A stretch of DNA of 62,031 nt from Nocardiopsis algeriensis (GCF_014203695.1 NZ_JACHJO010000015.1:1-62031), one strand, 5' to 3'. Positions 1-11,900 are shown, counted from the first letter of the stretch. The notes: generated by a model from the letters alone, not told the origin. Translations and numbers: made by a program.

Positions 1-147
1 ACGTCTGTGTCAGGGGAACGGAAATTCACCCATGGATGCACTTCTCGTCTTTATTGCCGGTTTTCTACTGCTTCCCGATTGCTGAGATCACCTCAATGAG
101 AGCGGTGCACGTCGAATCAGAAGCGTGGTATTCTGGCCGGGTAAAGC

Positions 148-183
148 AAAAGGGGCGCGGAAATTATTTTTCCGCACCCTTTT
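148..183 (+). terminator. Terminator-like hairpin with T-rich tail
   Basis: The arms at about 152-163 and 169-179 pair as GGGGCGCGGAAA with TTTCCGCACCC, with one bulge, and are followed by a T-rich run to about 194. This looks like an intrinsic terminator for a gene to the left of the window, or an attenuator for the gene starting at 215. Positions 1-147 hold no gene that I can support. Confidence 0.5.
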
Positions 184-214
184 GTATTTTCTTTGCCATG
201 GTTATTCTCCAGGG

Positions 215-1267
215 GTGGAAGACAACGCTCCCCGCTTCTCCGTGTCCGTCATGACGCACCCCCGCAGAGCCGGCGAGGCGCGGAAGGTCCTCGATGCCCT
301 GGGACTTCCCGGCGCCCGCCTGGCCGTGGACCCCGACCCCGGCGGGCCGCCCAGTTCCCTGCGCGCGGCGGCCGTGGCCTTCTCCCACGCCGAATTGCAC
401 GAGGGCACCCACCACCTGGTGCTCCAGGACGACGTGATCCTGTGTGCTGATTTCACCGCGTCGGTATGCGACGCATTGCGCCGATATCCCGGTGCGGCGC
501 TCGCATTCTTCGTGGAATGGGGATCGCGCACCGCCTGCCTCGCGCGCTGGGCGGCTTTCGCCGGAGTCGGCGCGGTACCCGTCGTCAACCCCTACATGCC
601 CACGCCCGCCCTGGCACTTCCCCGGGACATCGCGGTGGACATGGGCCGCCACATGGCGTGTGCGGAAGGGCGCTCCGACGACCGCGCGGCCCTCGCCTTC
701 CTGCGCGGGCGCGGCGTGCGGACACTGGCCGCCGTACCGAACCTGGTCGAGCACAGGGAACTGCCCAGCCTCAAGGGCAACGGCGACCACGGTGTCCGCC
801 GCGCCACCTGCTTCGCGAGCGGGGGAGCCCGCTTCGACGGCCGTGTGCTCGACCTGCCGCCCCTGCTGCCGTTCCTGCGGTGGAACCTGGGCAAGGCGGT
901 CCTCATCGACACCGCGAACGACGTTCCCGAGGCGCACCGGCCGCTGCTGGAGGTCCTCCTGAAGTGGGGAGCGGAGGAAGGGGAACTGCGGCGCGGCTGC
1001 GCTGACCGGCTGGGCGGCGGTTCCGGCCCGCTGCTGGAGCTGTGGCTGACCGCGGTGGCCTTCGGTGCCCTCCAGGAGATGTACCGGCCCGGCAGCGTCG
1101 CCGTGCTGCGGGAACGGCGGGAAGAGCCGCTCGTGCGCGGGTCCCTGGACACGTTCGCGCCCGGCGCCCTGCGCCGCTTCCGGCCTCTCTCCACGCTGAC
1201 CGGGACGGCCGATGCGGTCCTGGCGGCGATGGAGTACGGCGCCGAGCTCAGGCCTTCTCCGGCCTGA
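215..1267 (+). CDS. Glycosyltransferase-like protein of unknown function
   Basis: This 350-residue protein has no signal peptide or membrane segment. It opens with a strand-like stretch (FSVSVMTHPRR) and about 60 residues later has LQDDVIL, an acidic segment like those near the metal site of GT-A fold glycosyltransferases. This layout recalls small actinobacterial proteins annotated as glycosyltransferase family 25-like, but I cannot confirm the fold or substrate by eye. GTG 215 was chosen because it keeps the first strand whole. ATG 251 is the alternative, and neither has a convincing Shine-Dalgarno sequence. The gene stands alone, 30 bases after a terminator-like hairpin. Coding bias supports a real gene; the function is a weak inference. 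Confidence 0.65.
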   Translation: MEDNAPRFSVSVMTHPRRAGEARKVLDALGLPGARLAVDPDPGGPPSSLRAAAVAFSHAELHEGTHHLVLQDDVILCADFTASVCDALRRYPGAALAFFVEWGSRTACLARWAAFAGVGAVPVVNPYMPTPALALPRDIAVDMGRHMACAEGRSDDRAALAFLRGRGVRTLAAVPNLVEHRELPSLKGNGDHGVRRATCFASGGARFDGRVLDLPPLLPFLRWNLGKAVLIDTANDVPEAHRPLLEVLLKWGAEEGELRRGCADRLGGGSGPLLELWLTAVAFGALQEMYRPGSVAVLRERREEPLVRGSLDTFAPGALRRFRPLSTLTGTADAVLAAMEYGAELRPSPA

Positions 1268-1538
1268 GGACGCGGTGCCGACCAGGGGTACTGCGGCCTC
1301 GCCGATCCGCTCCCGTCCGGCCGGTCGACGGCCGGGTCAACAGTTGCCCGGCTTTGCTCCATGACGGGCGTCGCGGAGGCCGGGACAGCGGAGGATGCGG
1401 AGAGGCTGTCCCCGGACACGCGCCCGTGACCCGGTGTTCGGGTCCGCACACCGGGCATCGGACCCGAACCGGTGCCCTCCCCGGACGGCCCCGCTGGTTC
1501 CGGGTATGCGAAAGGCGCCCGGGATGAGGAGGAAGACG

Positions 1539-2072
1539 ATGTCTCGACCCACCCGCCGCATCGCCGCGGCCGTGATGACGGGGGTCTCCCTGGCCGTCGG
1601 CGCGCCGGCGGCCGCGCTCGCCCACGACGGCCACGACGCGGTGCAGCGGCAGCTGGCCGCGGCGAAGGAGGCAGGGGAGAAGTACCGCGACGTGTCCCGG
1701 GCGATCGCCGACGGCTACGTGCCCGACGACGAGTGCGTGCAGAGCCCCGAGGGGGCCATGGGGTTCCACTACGCCAACCGGGACCTGATCGACCGCGAAC
1801 TGGACGTGCGCGAACCCGAGGTCCTCGTCTACCAGCCCGACGGCTACGGGGGACACAAGCTGGTCGCGCTGGAGTACTACTTCGTCGACGAGGACCAGGA
1901 CCCCTCCACCGACGGCGACCGGCCCTCCCTCTTCGGGCAGCCCTTCGACGGCCCCGACGAGGCTCAGGGGCCGGGTTTGCCGGTGAACTACACGCTGCAC
2001 GTGTGGCTGTGGCAGCACAACCCCAGCGGCATGTTCGCCCCCTTCAACCCCGCCGGTTCCTGCGAGGTCTGA
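1539..2072 (+). CDS. Secreted protein of unknown function
   Basis: This 177-residue protein begins with a classical signal peptide: an Arg-rich n-region, a hydrophobic AAVMTGVSLAVG core and an AxA-type cleavage site near residue 26 (ALAHDG). The mature chain is acidic and has an HDGHD start, a long helix-like segment (VQRQLAAAKEAGEKYRDVSRAIADGY), and a C-terminal part rich in Tyr, His and Trp (HVWLWQHNPSGMF). One Cys near the middle (DDECV) and one near the end (GSCEV) could form a disulfide. ATG 1539 has an excellent GAGGAGGAA site five bases upstream. I recognise the general type, a conserved secreted actinobacterial protein, but no named domain and no function. Confidence 0.8.
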   Translation: MSRPTRRIAAAVMTGVSLAVGAPAAALAHDGHDAVQRQLAAAKEAGEKYRDVSRAIADGYVPDDECVQSPEGAMGFHYANRDLIDRELDVREPEVLVYQPDGYGGHKLVALEYYFVDEDQDPSTDGDRPSLFGQPFDGPDEAQGPGLPVNYTLHVWLWQHNPSGMFAPFNPAGSCEV

Positions 2073-2088
2073 AGCCGGGCCGAGAGCA

Positions 2089-2122
2089 CCTCGGGGGGCG
2101 GCCGCGCGGCCGCCCCCCGAGG
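2089..2122. terminator. Bidirectional terminator between convergent genes
   Basis: A perfect 15-bp GC-rich stem with a four-base GCGC loop lies between the stop of the secreted protein at 2072 and the end of the convergent DUF3817 gene at 2148. It probably serves both. Confidence 0.8.
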
Positions 2123-2147
2123 CGGAGCCGGTCGGGGCTCCGAGCGC

Positions 2148-2492
2148 TCAGGCGACGGGCTCGGCCTCCCGCCGACCCGGGGCGGTGGTGAGGCGGCCGC
2201 TGCGGTGCAGCCACAGGTCGGCCGCGAGCGTGCCCAGCGGGGGCACGGAGGCGGCCAGTGCCACCAGGGTCGGCCACAGGCCCCAGCGCAGGTGCAGCGC
2301 CGCGACCAGGGCGACGAGGCCGTAGAGCACGAACGCGCCGCCGTGCAGCGGGCCGAAGAACTGCACACCCGCCTCGCTTCCGCTGCCCAGGTACTTGACG
2401 TACATGCCGGCCAGGAGGCCCACCCAGGTGAAGGCCTCGAAGACGGCCACCACGCGGAAGGCGATCGCGGTTGTTCGGGGAGTGATGCTCAC
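2148..2492 (-). CDS. DUF3817 family integral membrane protein
   Basis: This 114-residue protein has about three hydrophobic helices. They include an N-terminal segment with the family-typical run FRVVAVFEAFTWVGLLAGMYVKY (residues about 12-34), then FGPLHGGAFVLYGLVALVAAL and a third helix near LVALAASVPPLGTLAADLWL. Length, helix number and the FEAFTW and GPLHG motifs fit DUF3817 proteins of actinobacteria, whose biochemical role is unknown. The C-terminus is short and charged. The ATG is followed by a normal polar start (SITPRTTAIA). It is a single gene, convergent with the secreted protein on its left. Confidence 0.85.
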   Translation of the reverse strand: MSITPRTTAIAFRVVAVFEAFTWVGLLAGMYVKYLGSGSEAGVQFFGPLHGGAFVLYGLVALVAALHLRWGLWPTLVALAASVPPLGTLAADLWLHRSGRLTTAPGRREAEPVA

Positions 2493-2805
2493 GGGTTCCT
2501 CTGCTCGGGTTCACGGGACGGGGCCGGTCCCAGGCTAGGGCACGGTTTCGGCTGCCCGTTTCGGGACCAGGGTTGAGTTCTGAGGAACCGGAACCCCCTG
2601 GCGAAAGTCCCGCAGGAAAGTGACAAGGGACTCACTTCTCGCATGTTTCAGACGCGGGGAGGCAGGCCGGTCCCTCCGCCGCGGAGAGGTCCGGGTCATT
2701 CCTTGTTGACGCACGGTAACCGTTTCTGGCCTGCGGGGATGCCCTCGCGCGGCCTTCTCCGTCCGGCCCGGCGCCCCGGCGGCCCGCTTTCCCGGCACAT
2801 TGAAG

Positions 2806-2819
2806 GTGACCTGGGTCAC
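2806..2819. promoter_or_regulatory. Short dyad GTGACC-N2-GGTCAC
   Basis: Perfect 6-bp arms with a two-base spacer lie 57 bases upstream of the iron box and just before a TTGACA -35-like hexamer (2833-2838). It could be a binding site for a second regulator of the siderophore operon. No protein can be assigned. The rest of 2493-2854 holds only promoter DNA for the two flanking divergent genes. Confidence 0.4.
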
Positions 2820-2875
2820 TTAGGTGTGCCTATTGACAGTCCGGCGCGGGTCCGATGAGACTTGCCGCGGGCTTC

Positions 2876-2894
2876 TTAGGTAAGCATTACCTAA
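2876..2894 (+). promoter_or_regulatory. Iron box (IdeR/DmdR-type operator) for the siderophore operon
   Basis: TTAGGTAAGCATTACCTAA is a 19-bp near-perfect palindrome that matches the actinobacterial iron-box consensus TTAGGTTAGGCTAACCTAA. It lies 41 bases upstream of the dhbA GTG. A TTGACA hexamer sits at 2833-2838, so the box would cover the start-site region. By family knowledge, the Fe-bound DtxR-type repressor would shut the operon off when iron is plentiful. Confidence 0.9.
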
Positions 2895-2935
2895 ATAAGC
2901 CCAGGTCGCAGCCGTGCCGAAAGGAGAAACCCCAG

Positions 2936-3712
2936 GTGAGCGAGTTCGGGATCAGCGGCACCGCCGTGGTCACCGGTGCCGCGAGCGGCATCGGCCGTGC
3001 CGTGGCCGCCGACCTGGCCGCGCACGGCACCCGCGTGGCAGCCGCCGACGTCGACCCCGACGGCCTCGCCCGGACCGTGCGCGACCTGGAGTCCCGGGGC
3101 TGCAAGGTCCTGGCCCTGCCCACCGACGTCACCGACACCGCGCAGGTCGAGGCGCTCTTCGACGAGGCCGAGGCCGCCCTCGGACCTGTCACCGCCGTGG
3201 TCGGCGCGGCCGGCGTCCTGGCCACCGGGCCCGTCACCGACTGCACCGACGCCGACTGGAACCGCGTCCTGGCGGTCAACGCCACCGGTGTCTTCACGGT
3301 CGGCCGCGCCGCCGCCCGCCGCATGGGACCGCGCGGGCACGGGAGCCTGGTCACCGTCGCCTCCAACGCCGCCGGCGTCCCCCGCGCCGGCATGGCCGCC
3401 TACGCCGCCTCCAAGGCCGCCGCGGTCGCCCTCACCAAGTCCCTCGGCCTGGAACTGGCCCCGCGCGGCGTGCGCTGCAACGTCGTCTCCCCGGGCTCCA
3501 CCGACACCCCCATGCTGCGGGCCATGACCGCAGGCACCGGCTTCGGCCCCCTCCTGGAGGGAGACCCGTCCGCCTTCAAGGTCGGCATTCCGCTCGGCCG
3601 CATCGCCGACCCGCAGGACGTCGCCGCCGCCGTGCGCTTCCTGCTCTCCGACGCCGCCCGCCACATCACCATGCACGAGCTCCACGTGGACGGCGGAGCC
3701 ACGCTCCGCTGA
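2936..3712 (+). CDS. dhbA: 2,3-dihydro-2,3-dihydroxybenzoate dehydrogenase
   Basis: This 258-residue short-chain dehydrogenase oxidises 2,3-dihydro-2,3-dihydroxybenzoate to 2,3-dihydroxybenzoate (DHB) with NAD, the last step of DHB synthesis. It shows the Rossmann cofactor motif TGAASGIG near residue 14, an aspartate after the second strand (AADVD), the GAAGV strand-4 motif, and a catalytic Ser with YAASK in the usual SDR spacing. GTG 2936 has an AAGGAG site nine bases upstream. An upstream in-frame start would place coding sequence over the iron box and is rejected. It is the first gene of the siderophore operon; isochorismate synthase, DHB-AMP ligase and isochorismatase follow directly, which makes the EntA/DhbA role secure. 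Confidence 0.95.
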   Translation: MSEFGISGTAVVTGAASGIGRAVAADLAAHGTRVAAADVDPDGLARTVRDLESRGCKVLALPTDVTDTAQVEALFDEAEAALGPVTAVVGAAGVLATGPVTDCTDADWNRVLAVNATGVFTVGRAAARRMGPRGHGSLVTVASNAAGVPRAGMAAYAASKAAAVALTKSLGLELAPRGVRCNVVSPGSTDTPMLRAMTAGTGFGPLLEGDPSAFKVGIPLGRIADPQDVAAAVRFLLSDAARHITMHELHVDGGATLR

Positions 3713-3784
3713 CACCCCCTCGCCACCCCACGGCCCACCGGCCGCCCCGCTCGCGTGCCCGACACAGAAAGGCCGATCGCCCCC

Positions 3785-4945
3785 ATGTCCCAGCAGCGCG
3801 CCCAGACCCCCGCCCCCGGCGCGGGCGACCTCCTCCGGGCCTACCGGCCCGGGGACGTCTTCCTCTCCTCGCCCGAAGGTGTCCTGCACGGAACCGGAAG
3901 CCTCGCCGTCCTGAACAGCCTCGACGCCGTCCCCGCGGCCCTGGCCTCCGCCGGGAAGGACGCGGTCGCCGTGGGAGCCGTCCCCTTCGACGCCTCCCGC
4001 CCCGCCCACCTGATCGTGCCCGAGAGCGTGTCCACCGCACCGCCCGCCCGCGACGGCGGAACGGGCCCCCGCTGGCGCCCCCTGCGCGGAGAGTGGACCC
4101 TCACCCCCGTCCCCGCCCCCGAGGAGCACACCGCCGCCGTCGAGCGCACCCTCAAACTCATGGCCGACGACGACGAACTGCGCAAGGTCGTCCTCGCCCG
4201 CTGCCTGCGCCTGGAGAGCACCGAGGACGTCGACGTCGCCGCCGTCCTGTCCAACCTGCTCCGACGCGACCCCGGCGCCCACGTGTTCGCCACACCCTTG
4301 CCCGAACGCGGCACCGGCCCCCGCACCCTCATCGGGGCCAGCCCCGAGCTCCTCGTCTCCCGGCGGGGCGACGCCGTCGTGTCCAACCCCCTGGCCGGCT
4401 CCGCGCGCCGCAGCGCCGACCCCACCAAGGACCAGCGCGCCGCCGTCGGCCTGCTCACCTCCGACAAGGACCGCCGCGAGCACGCCGTCGTCGTGGAGGC
4501 CGTCGCCGACGCCCTGACTCCCTACTGCCGCGAACTCTCGGTCCCCGACGGGCCCGAACTGCTCAGGACCGCCACCATGTGGCACCTGTCCACCCGCGTC
4601 ACCGGACGCCTGCGCGACGCCGACACCCCCGCCCACGTGCTGGCCGCCGCACTGCACCCGACCCCGGCCGTCTGCGGCACCCCCACCGGCCGGGCCTTCG
4701 ACACCATCGCCGGGATCGAGCCCTTCGACCGCGGCTTCTACACCGGTACCGTCGGATACACCGACGCCCGCGGCGACGGCGTGTGGGTGGTCACCATCCG
4801 CTGCGCCGACACCTCCGGACGCACCCTCGACCTGTTCGCCGGCGGCGGCATCATGCCCGAGTCCGACCCCGCAGCCGAACTCGCCGAGACCTCCGCCAAG
4901 CTGCGCACCCTCCTGCTCGCCCTCGGCGTGGACCAGGGGGCCTGA
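3785..4945 (+). CDS. dhbC: Isochorismate synthase
   Basis: This 386-residue enzyme of the chorismate-utilising family converts chorismate to isochorismate, the committed step to DHB. Its C-terminal catalytic half carries the family blocks [56 protein letters not shown] and [19 protein letters not shown]. The acidic residues of the last blocks are the expected magnesium ligands. The N-terminal part is typical of the smaller DhbC/EntC enzymes. ATG 3785 is preferred because a GAAAGG site lies about 12 bases before it. GTG 3755 is in frame but has no ribosome site. The next gene begins two bases after the stop. Confidence 0.94.
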   Translation: MSQQRAQTPAPGAGDLLRAYRPGDVFLSSPEGVLHGTGSLAVLNSLDAVPAALASAGKDAVAVGAVPFDASRPAHLIVPESVSTAPPARDGGTGPRWRPLRGEWTLTPVPAPEEHTAAVERTLKLMADDDELRKVVLARCLRLESTEDVDVAAVLSNLLRRDPGAHVFATPLPERGTGPRTLIGASPELLVSRRGDAVVSNPLAGSARRSADPTKDQRAAVGLLTSDKDRREHAVVVEAVADALTPYCRELSVPDGPELLRTATMWHLSTRVTGRLRDADTPAHVLAAALHPTPAVCGTPTGRAFDTIAGIEPFDRGFYTGTVGYTDARGDGVWVVTIRCADTSGRTLDLFAGGGIMPESDPAAELAETSAKLRTLLLALGVDQGA

Positions 4946-4947
4946 CC

Positions 4948-6602
<1,655 letters not shown>

Positions 6603-6603
<1 letters not shown>

Positions 6604-7262
6604 TGGCACTGCCCACCATCGCGCCCTACCCGCTCCCCGCCGACGAGGAGCTGCCCCGCAACCGGGTGGACTGGACCCTGGACCCGGAGCGCGCCGTCCT
6701 GCTCGTCCACGACATGCAGCGCTACTTCCTCAGCCCCTACCGGCACGACCGCGAGCCCGTCTCCCGGATGCGCGGCAACATCGCCGACCTGCGCCGGGCC
6801 TGCCACCGAGCCGGCGTCCCGGTGGTCTACACGGCCAAACCCGGCGACATGACCCCCGAGCAGCGCGGCCTGGAGAACGACTTCTGGGGCCCGGGGATGA
6901 AGGCGGTCGCCGAGCACACCGCCATCGACCCCGGACTGGAACCCGAGGGGGCCGACGTGCTGCTCACCAAGTGGCGCTACAGCGCGTTCGCCCAGACCGA
7001 CCTGGCCGAGCGCATGGCCGCCCAGGGCCGCGACCAGATCGTGGTCACCGGCCTGTACGCGCACATCGGCTGCCAGCTCACCGCGGCCGACGCGTTCATG
7101 CGCGACATCCAGCCGTTCCTGGTCGCCGACGCCGTCGCCGACTTCAGCGCCGACCACCACCGGTCCGCGCTGCACTACGCCGCCGGTCGGTGCGCCTCCG
7201 TACTGCGCACCTCCGACGCCCTGTCCGCCCTGAGCGGCGCCCCGGCCCGGGCCGGGAACTGA
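6603..7262 (+). CDS. dhbB: Isochorismatase without the fused carrier domain
   Basis: This 219-residue isochorismatase hydrolyses isochorismate to 2,3-dihydro-2,3-dihydroxybenzoate and pyruvate. The family signature is clear: LLVHDMQRYFL with the catalytic aspartate, TKWRYSAF with the lysine, and VVTGLYAHIGCQLTAADAF around the nucleophile loop. EntB and DhbB are usually about 285-310 residues because they end in an aryl carrier domain. Here that domain is absent, and a free carrier protein encoded at 8618 replaces it. The start overlaps the dhbE stop by one base. The terminal sequence SALSGAPARAGN shows no trace of a carrier motif. Confidence 0.93.
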
Positions 7263-7290
7263 CGTGCACCACCGCAACGAAGGGAACACC

Positions 7291-8592
7291 GTGTCCGCCA
7301 CAGAGCAGGACCCCCCTGTCTCCGACCTGGTCGGCGTGGGCTTCGGCCCCTCCAACGTAGGCCTGGCCATCGCCCTGGCCGAACGCCGCGGGCGCGGAGA
7401 GGCCGCCCCCACCGGGGTGTTCCTCGAACGCCAGGCCGCCTTCGGCTGGCACCGGGGCATGCTGCTGGACGACGCCACCATGCAGGTGTCCTTCCTCAAG
7501 GACCTCGTCACCCAGCGCAACCCCGCCAGCGACTTCAGCTTCCTGTCCTACCTGCACCACGTGGGCCGGCTGAACGACTTCATCAACCACAAGACCCTGT
7601 TCCCCCTGCGGCAGGAGTTCCACGACTATCTGTCCTGGTGCGCCGACCGGGTCTCCGACCAGGTCCGCTACGGGCACGAGGTGGTCGAGGTGCTGCCGGT
7701 GCGCACCGGCGAACGCATCACCCACCTGGACGTGGTCACGCAGGACACGGCGGGCCGGCGCACCGTGCTGCGCACCCGCAACGTCGTGTTCGGCCCGGGC
7801 CTGCGCCCCCGCATGCCCGAGGGCGTCGAGCAGTCCGCCCGCGTGTGGCACAACGAGCACCTGCTCACCAACCTGGCCCAGCTGCCGCCCAAGGCCGCAC
7901 CGCACTCCTTCGTGGTCGTGGGCGCCGGCCAGAGCGCCGCCGAGGTCGTCGAGCACCTCCACGAGCGCTTCCCCGCCGCCCACGTGCACTCGGTGTTCAC
8001 CCGCTACGGATACAGCCCCTCGGACGACAGCCCGTTCGCCAACCGCATCTTCGACCCCGAGGCCGTCGACGCGTTCCACACCGCCCCCGAGGAGGTCAAG
8101 CGCACCCTTCTGGGCTACCACCGCAACACCAACTACTCGGTGGTCGACCCCGACCTCATCGACGCCCTCTACCGGCGCCACTACGCCGAGAAGGTCCACG
8201 GGACGCAGCGCCTGCACCTGCACAACACCTCCCGGGTCGCCGGACTCACCGAGAGCCCCGACGGTGTGGCCGTCGTGCTGGAGGACCTGGTCACCGGGAA
8301 GCAGACACCGGTCGCGGCCGGCTACGTCGTCTTCGCCACCGGCTACCACCCCGCCGACCCCCGCCCCCTCCTGGGCTCCGTCGCCGACCTGCTGCACACC
8401 ACCCCCGACGGGCTGCCGGCCGTGGAACGCGACTACCGGATGGCCACCCGCGACGAACTGACCTGCGGTCTCTACCTGCAGGGCGGCACCGAGCACACGC
8501 ACGGGGTGTCGTCGTCGCTGCTGTCCAACGTCGCCGTCCGCTCCGCCGAGATCATCGACTCGATCCAGGCCCGCACCCCCGTCCCCGCCTGA
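7291..8592 (+). CDS. L-ornithine N5-monooxygenase
   Basis: This 433-residue flavin-dependent N-hydroxylating monooxygenase belongs to the SidA/PvdA/IucD family. It makes N5-hydroxyornithine, the hydroxamate precursor loaded by the last NRPS. Motifs are the FAD-binding GVGFGPSNVGLAIAL at the N-terminus, WHRGMLLDDATMQVSFLKDLVTQRNP in the substrate-side region, the NADPH-binding VVVGAGQSAAEVVEHL, and the C-terminal FATGYHPADPRPLL. GTG 7291 has a GAAGGGA site six bases upstream and starts just before the FAD motif. The upstream GTG 7264 is less likely. Ornithine rather than lysine is inferred from the hydroxyornithine pocket code in the third synthetase. Confidence 0.93.
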   Translation: MSATEQDPPVSDLVGVGFGPSNVGLAIALAERRGRGEAAPTGVFLERQAAFGWHRGMLLDDATMQVSFLKDLVTQRNPASDFSFLSYLHHVGRLNDFINHKTLFPLRQEFHDYLSWCADRVSDQVRYGHEVVEVLPVRTGERITHLDVVTQDTAGRRTVLRTRNVVFGPGLRPRMPEGVEQSARVWHNEHLLTNLAQLPPKAAPHSFVVVGAGQSAAEVVEHLHERFPAAHVHSVFTRYGYSPSDDSPFANRIFDPEAVDAFHTAPEEVKRTLLGYHRNTNYSVVDPDLIDALYRRHYAEKVHGTQRLHLHNTSRVAGLTESPDGVAVVLEDLVTGKQTPVAAGYVVFATGYHPADPRPLLGSVADLLHTTPDGLPAVERDYRMATRDELTCGLYLQGGTEHTHGVSSSLLSNVAVRSAEIIDSIQARTPVPA

Positions 8593-8617
8593 CAGCCACC
8601 GGAAGAAGGAGGCCGCC

Positions 8618-8845
8618 ATGGCCCCGACCCTCACCGCCGAACGCCTGCGTGACGATGTCGCCGCCGTCCTGGGAGAGCCCCCCGAGAGCATCGACCCCGA
8701 CGAGAACCTCATGGACCGCGGCCTGGACTCGGTCCGCCTCATGAGCCTGATGGAGACCTGGCGCACCGCAGGCGCCGACCCCGACTTCACCGACCTCGCC
8801 CAGACCCCCACCGTCAGCGCCTGGGCCGCCCTGCTCTCCCGCTGA
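8618..8845 (+). CDS. Stand-alone aryl carrier protein
   Basis: This 75-residue carrier protein has the phosphopantetheine attachment motif MDRGLDSVRLMSL, the serine being residue 37. It lies between the DHB-forming enzymes and the first NRPS. It takes the place of the carrier domain missing from the isochorismatase, so DhbE presumably loads DHB on it for transfer by the first condensation domain. GLDSVR, rather than the GGHSL or GGDS of peptidyl carriers, is typical of aryl carriers. The start has a strong AAGGAGG site at the proper distance. No phosphopantetheinyl transferase is seen in the window, so one encoded elsewhere must activate it. Confidence 0.9.
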   Translation: MAPTLTAERLRDDVAAVLGEPPESIDPDENLMDRGLDSVRLMSLMETWRTAGADPDFTDLAQTPTVSAWAALLSR

Positions 8846-8934
8846 CCCGACCCCCTCGTCCGCGCGTCCCCTGCCCGCGGTCCGGCCCGCCGGACCCGGG
8901 CGCACCCCTGCACTTTCCGAGGAGCAACCGACCC

Positions 8935-11900
8935 ATGGCTGACCCCCACGGCATCCCTATGGGCCTGACCGGCGCCCAGGCCGGTGTCTGGTACGCGCAG
9001 CAGACGGCCCCCGACAGCCCGGTGTTCAACGTCGGCCAGTACACCGACATCCCCACCGACCTGGACACCGCACGGTTCGCCGCCGCCGTACGCACCGCCG
9101 TGGCCGAGAGCGACGCGCTGCGCGCACGCGTGGCGGCCGACGGCGACAGGGCCGTGCAGGTGGTCCGCGGGGAGGTGCCCCGCGACCTCGAGGTCGCGGA
9201 CCTGACCGGGGACGGCGGGGAGGAGGGCGCGTTCGAGCGCGCCCGCGCCTGGATGCGCGCCGACACCGGACGCCCCGTCGACCCGGCGGCCGAGCCGCTG
9301 TACCGGTTCGCGCTGCTGCGGGTGGGCGCGCGCCGGTGGCTGTGGTACCAGCGCTACCACCACCTGGCGGTGGACGCCTACGCCGTGGCGATGGTCGCGC
9401 GCCGCGTCGCCGACGTGTACACCCGCCTGGGCCGGGGGGAGGAGCCGGCACCCGCGGGCTTCGGCCGGCTGGCCGACGTCGTGGCCGACGAGGAGGCCTA
9501 CGCCGCCTCGCCGCGATACGCGACCGACCGCGCCTACTGGACGGAGGCGATGGCCGACCGGCCCGAGCCGGCGCAGCTGTCGTCGGCACCCCCCTCGCCC
9601 CACGCCGGGTTCCTCCGCGAGCGCCTGGAGATCCCGCCGGCGGTCACGGCGGGGCTCGAGGAACTGGTGAGGGGCACCGGGGCCACATGGGTGGACGCGC
9701 TGACCGGAGCGTTCGCCGCCTACGTGCACCGGATGACGGGTGCGCGCGACCTGGTGCTGGGCTCCCCGGCGATGGTCCGCATGGGCACCGCCGCGGTACG
9801 CACCCCCGCCATGGTGGTCAACGTCCTGCCCCTGCGGCTGCGCGTACGCCCCGGTGACACCGTCGCCGAGGCGACCGCGGCCGCCGCGCGGGCCTCCCGG
9901 GGACTGCGCTCCCACCAGCGCTACCGGTCCGAGCAGCTGCGCCGCGACCTGTCGGCGGTGGGCCGGGGCCTGTTCGGGCCCGAGCTCAACGTCAAGCTGT
10001 TCGACCACGCCCTCACCTTCGACGGCTGCCCCTCCACCAGCACGACCCTGTCCGAGGGGCCCGTCGACGACATCGCCGTGTCGGTCTACCGCGCCGGGGG
10101 ACTGGCCCTGGAGGCCAACGCCAACGCCGACCGCTACGACCGCGAGGGAGTGCGCGCCCACCTGTCCGGTTTCGCGCGCCTGCTCACCGCCTTCGCCGCG
10201 GCCCGCCCGGAAACCGCCGTCGCCGCGCTCGACACCGCGGCGCCGGCCGACGCGCTGCCCCCCGTCCCCCGGGTGGCGGAGGGCTTCACCCCGGTCACGG
10301 AACTGCTCGCGCGCTCGGCCGCGGCCGAACCCGACGCGGTCGCCGTCGTCGCCGGGGACCAGCGGCTGACCCGGGCCGAGTTCACCGACCGCGTGGACCG
10401 GCTCGCCCGCCGCCTGCGCGCCCTCGGCGCCGGCCCCGGCGAGCTGGTCGCCCTGGCCCTGCCCCGGTCGGTGGAACTGCTCACGGCGGTGTTCGCCGTC
10501 CTGCGCGCGGGCGCCGCCTACGTTCCGCTGGACCCCGACCACCCCGCCGAACGCCTGGCCCGAGTGCTCGCCGCATGCCGGCCCGCGCTCGTGGTGGCCG
10601 GCGCCGGCACCGCCCTGCCCGACCCCGGCGGGGCCCGCGTGGTGCACCCCGACACGGAGGACGACGACCCCGCCGAGGCGGAACTGCCGGTCCTGCGACC
10701 CCAGGACGCCGCCTACGTCATCCACACCTCCGGTTCCACCGGCCGCCCCAAGGGCGTGGTGGTCGAGCACCGGGCCCTGGCCGCGCTGGCCGCCACCCAG
10801 CGCGCCCGCCTCCCGCTGCCCGAGCGGGCACGCGTCGCACACACCGGATCGTTCACCTTCGACGCCTCCTGGGACACCCTGCTCGGTCTGGTCCACGGCC
10901 ACGAGCTGCACCTGGTCGACACCGACATCGTCCTCGACCACGCCCGCCTGGGCGCCTACGCCGCCGAGCACCGCATCGACCACCTCGACGCCACCCCCTC
11001 CTACCTGCAGGCGCTCCTGGACTCGGGGCGGATGAGCCGTGTACCGGGGCTGCTCACCTTCGGCGGCGAGGCCTGCCCCCAGGGCCTGTGGGAGCGGCTG
11101 CGCGCACTGCCCGCCACCCGCGCGCTCAACTTCTACGGCCCCACCGAGAACACCGTCGACGCCCTGGTCTGCGACGTGCGCGACAGCGCCCGCACCGCCA
11201 TCGGCACACCCCTGCCGGGCGTGGGCGCCCACGTCCTCGACAGCGCCCTGCGCCCGGTACCGCGCGGCGTGCCCGGCGAGCTGTACCTGGACGGCGACCA
11301 GCTCGCCCGCGGCTACGTGGACCGACCCGGCCCGACCGCCGAGCGGTTCGTCGCCAACCCCTACGGCCCGCCCGGATCGCGCATGTACCGCACCGGCGAC
11401 CGCGTGCTGGTGCGTACCGACGGCACCGTCGCCTACCTCGGCCGGACCGACGCCCAGGTGCAGGTACGCGGCCACCGGGTCGAGCCGGGCGAGGTCGACG
11501 CGGCGGCCGAGGCCTTCCCCGGTGTCGCCCGGTGCGCCACCGCGGTGCGCCGTACCCCCGCCGGAGGCGCCGTCCTGGTCTCCTACGCCGTTCCCTGGAA
11601 CGGGCGGGAACTCGACGGGGAGGAGCTGCGCGCCCACATCGCGCGCCGTCTGCCCGACTACATGGTCCCCGCGCACGTGGTCGTGCTCGACCGGCTTCCG
11701 CTCAACTCCAGCGGCAAGGTCGACCACGCCGCGCTGCCCGACCCCGGCGGGGCGCGGGCCTCGGGGGAGGAGGGGGCCACCGACCGCGAACGCGCCCTGG
11801 TGCGGGTGCTGCGCGAGGTGCTCGCCACCGAGGCGGGGGTCCACGACGACTTCTTCCGCCTGGGCGGTGACAGCATCCTCGCCATCCAGGCCGTCAACCG

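Noticed and set aside
2535..2819. Minus-strand frame of 94 codons between DUF3817 and the iron box
   Set aside because: It is Arg/Pro-rich with no recognisable motif or ribosome site, and overlaps the promoter elements of both flanking genes.
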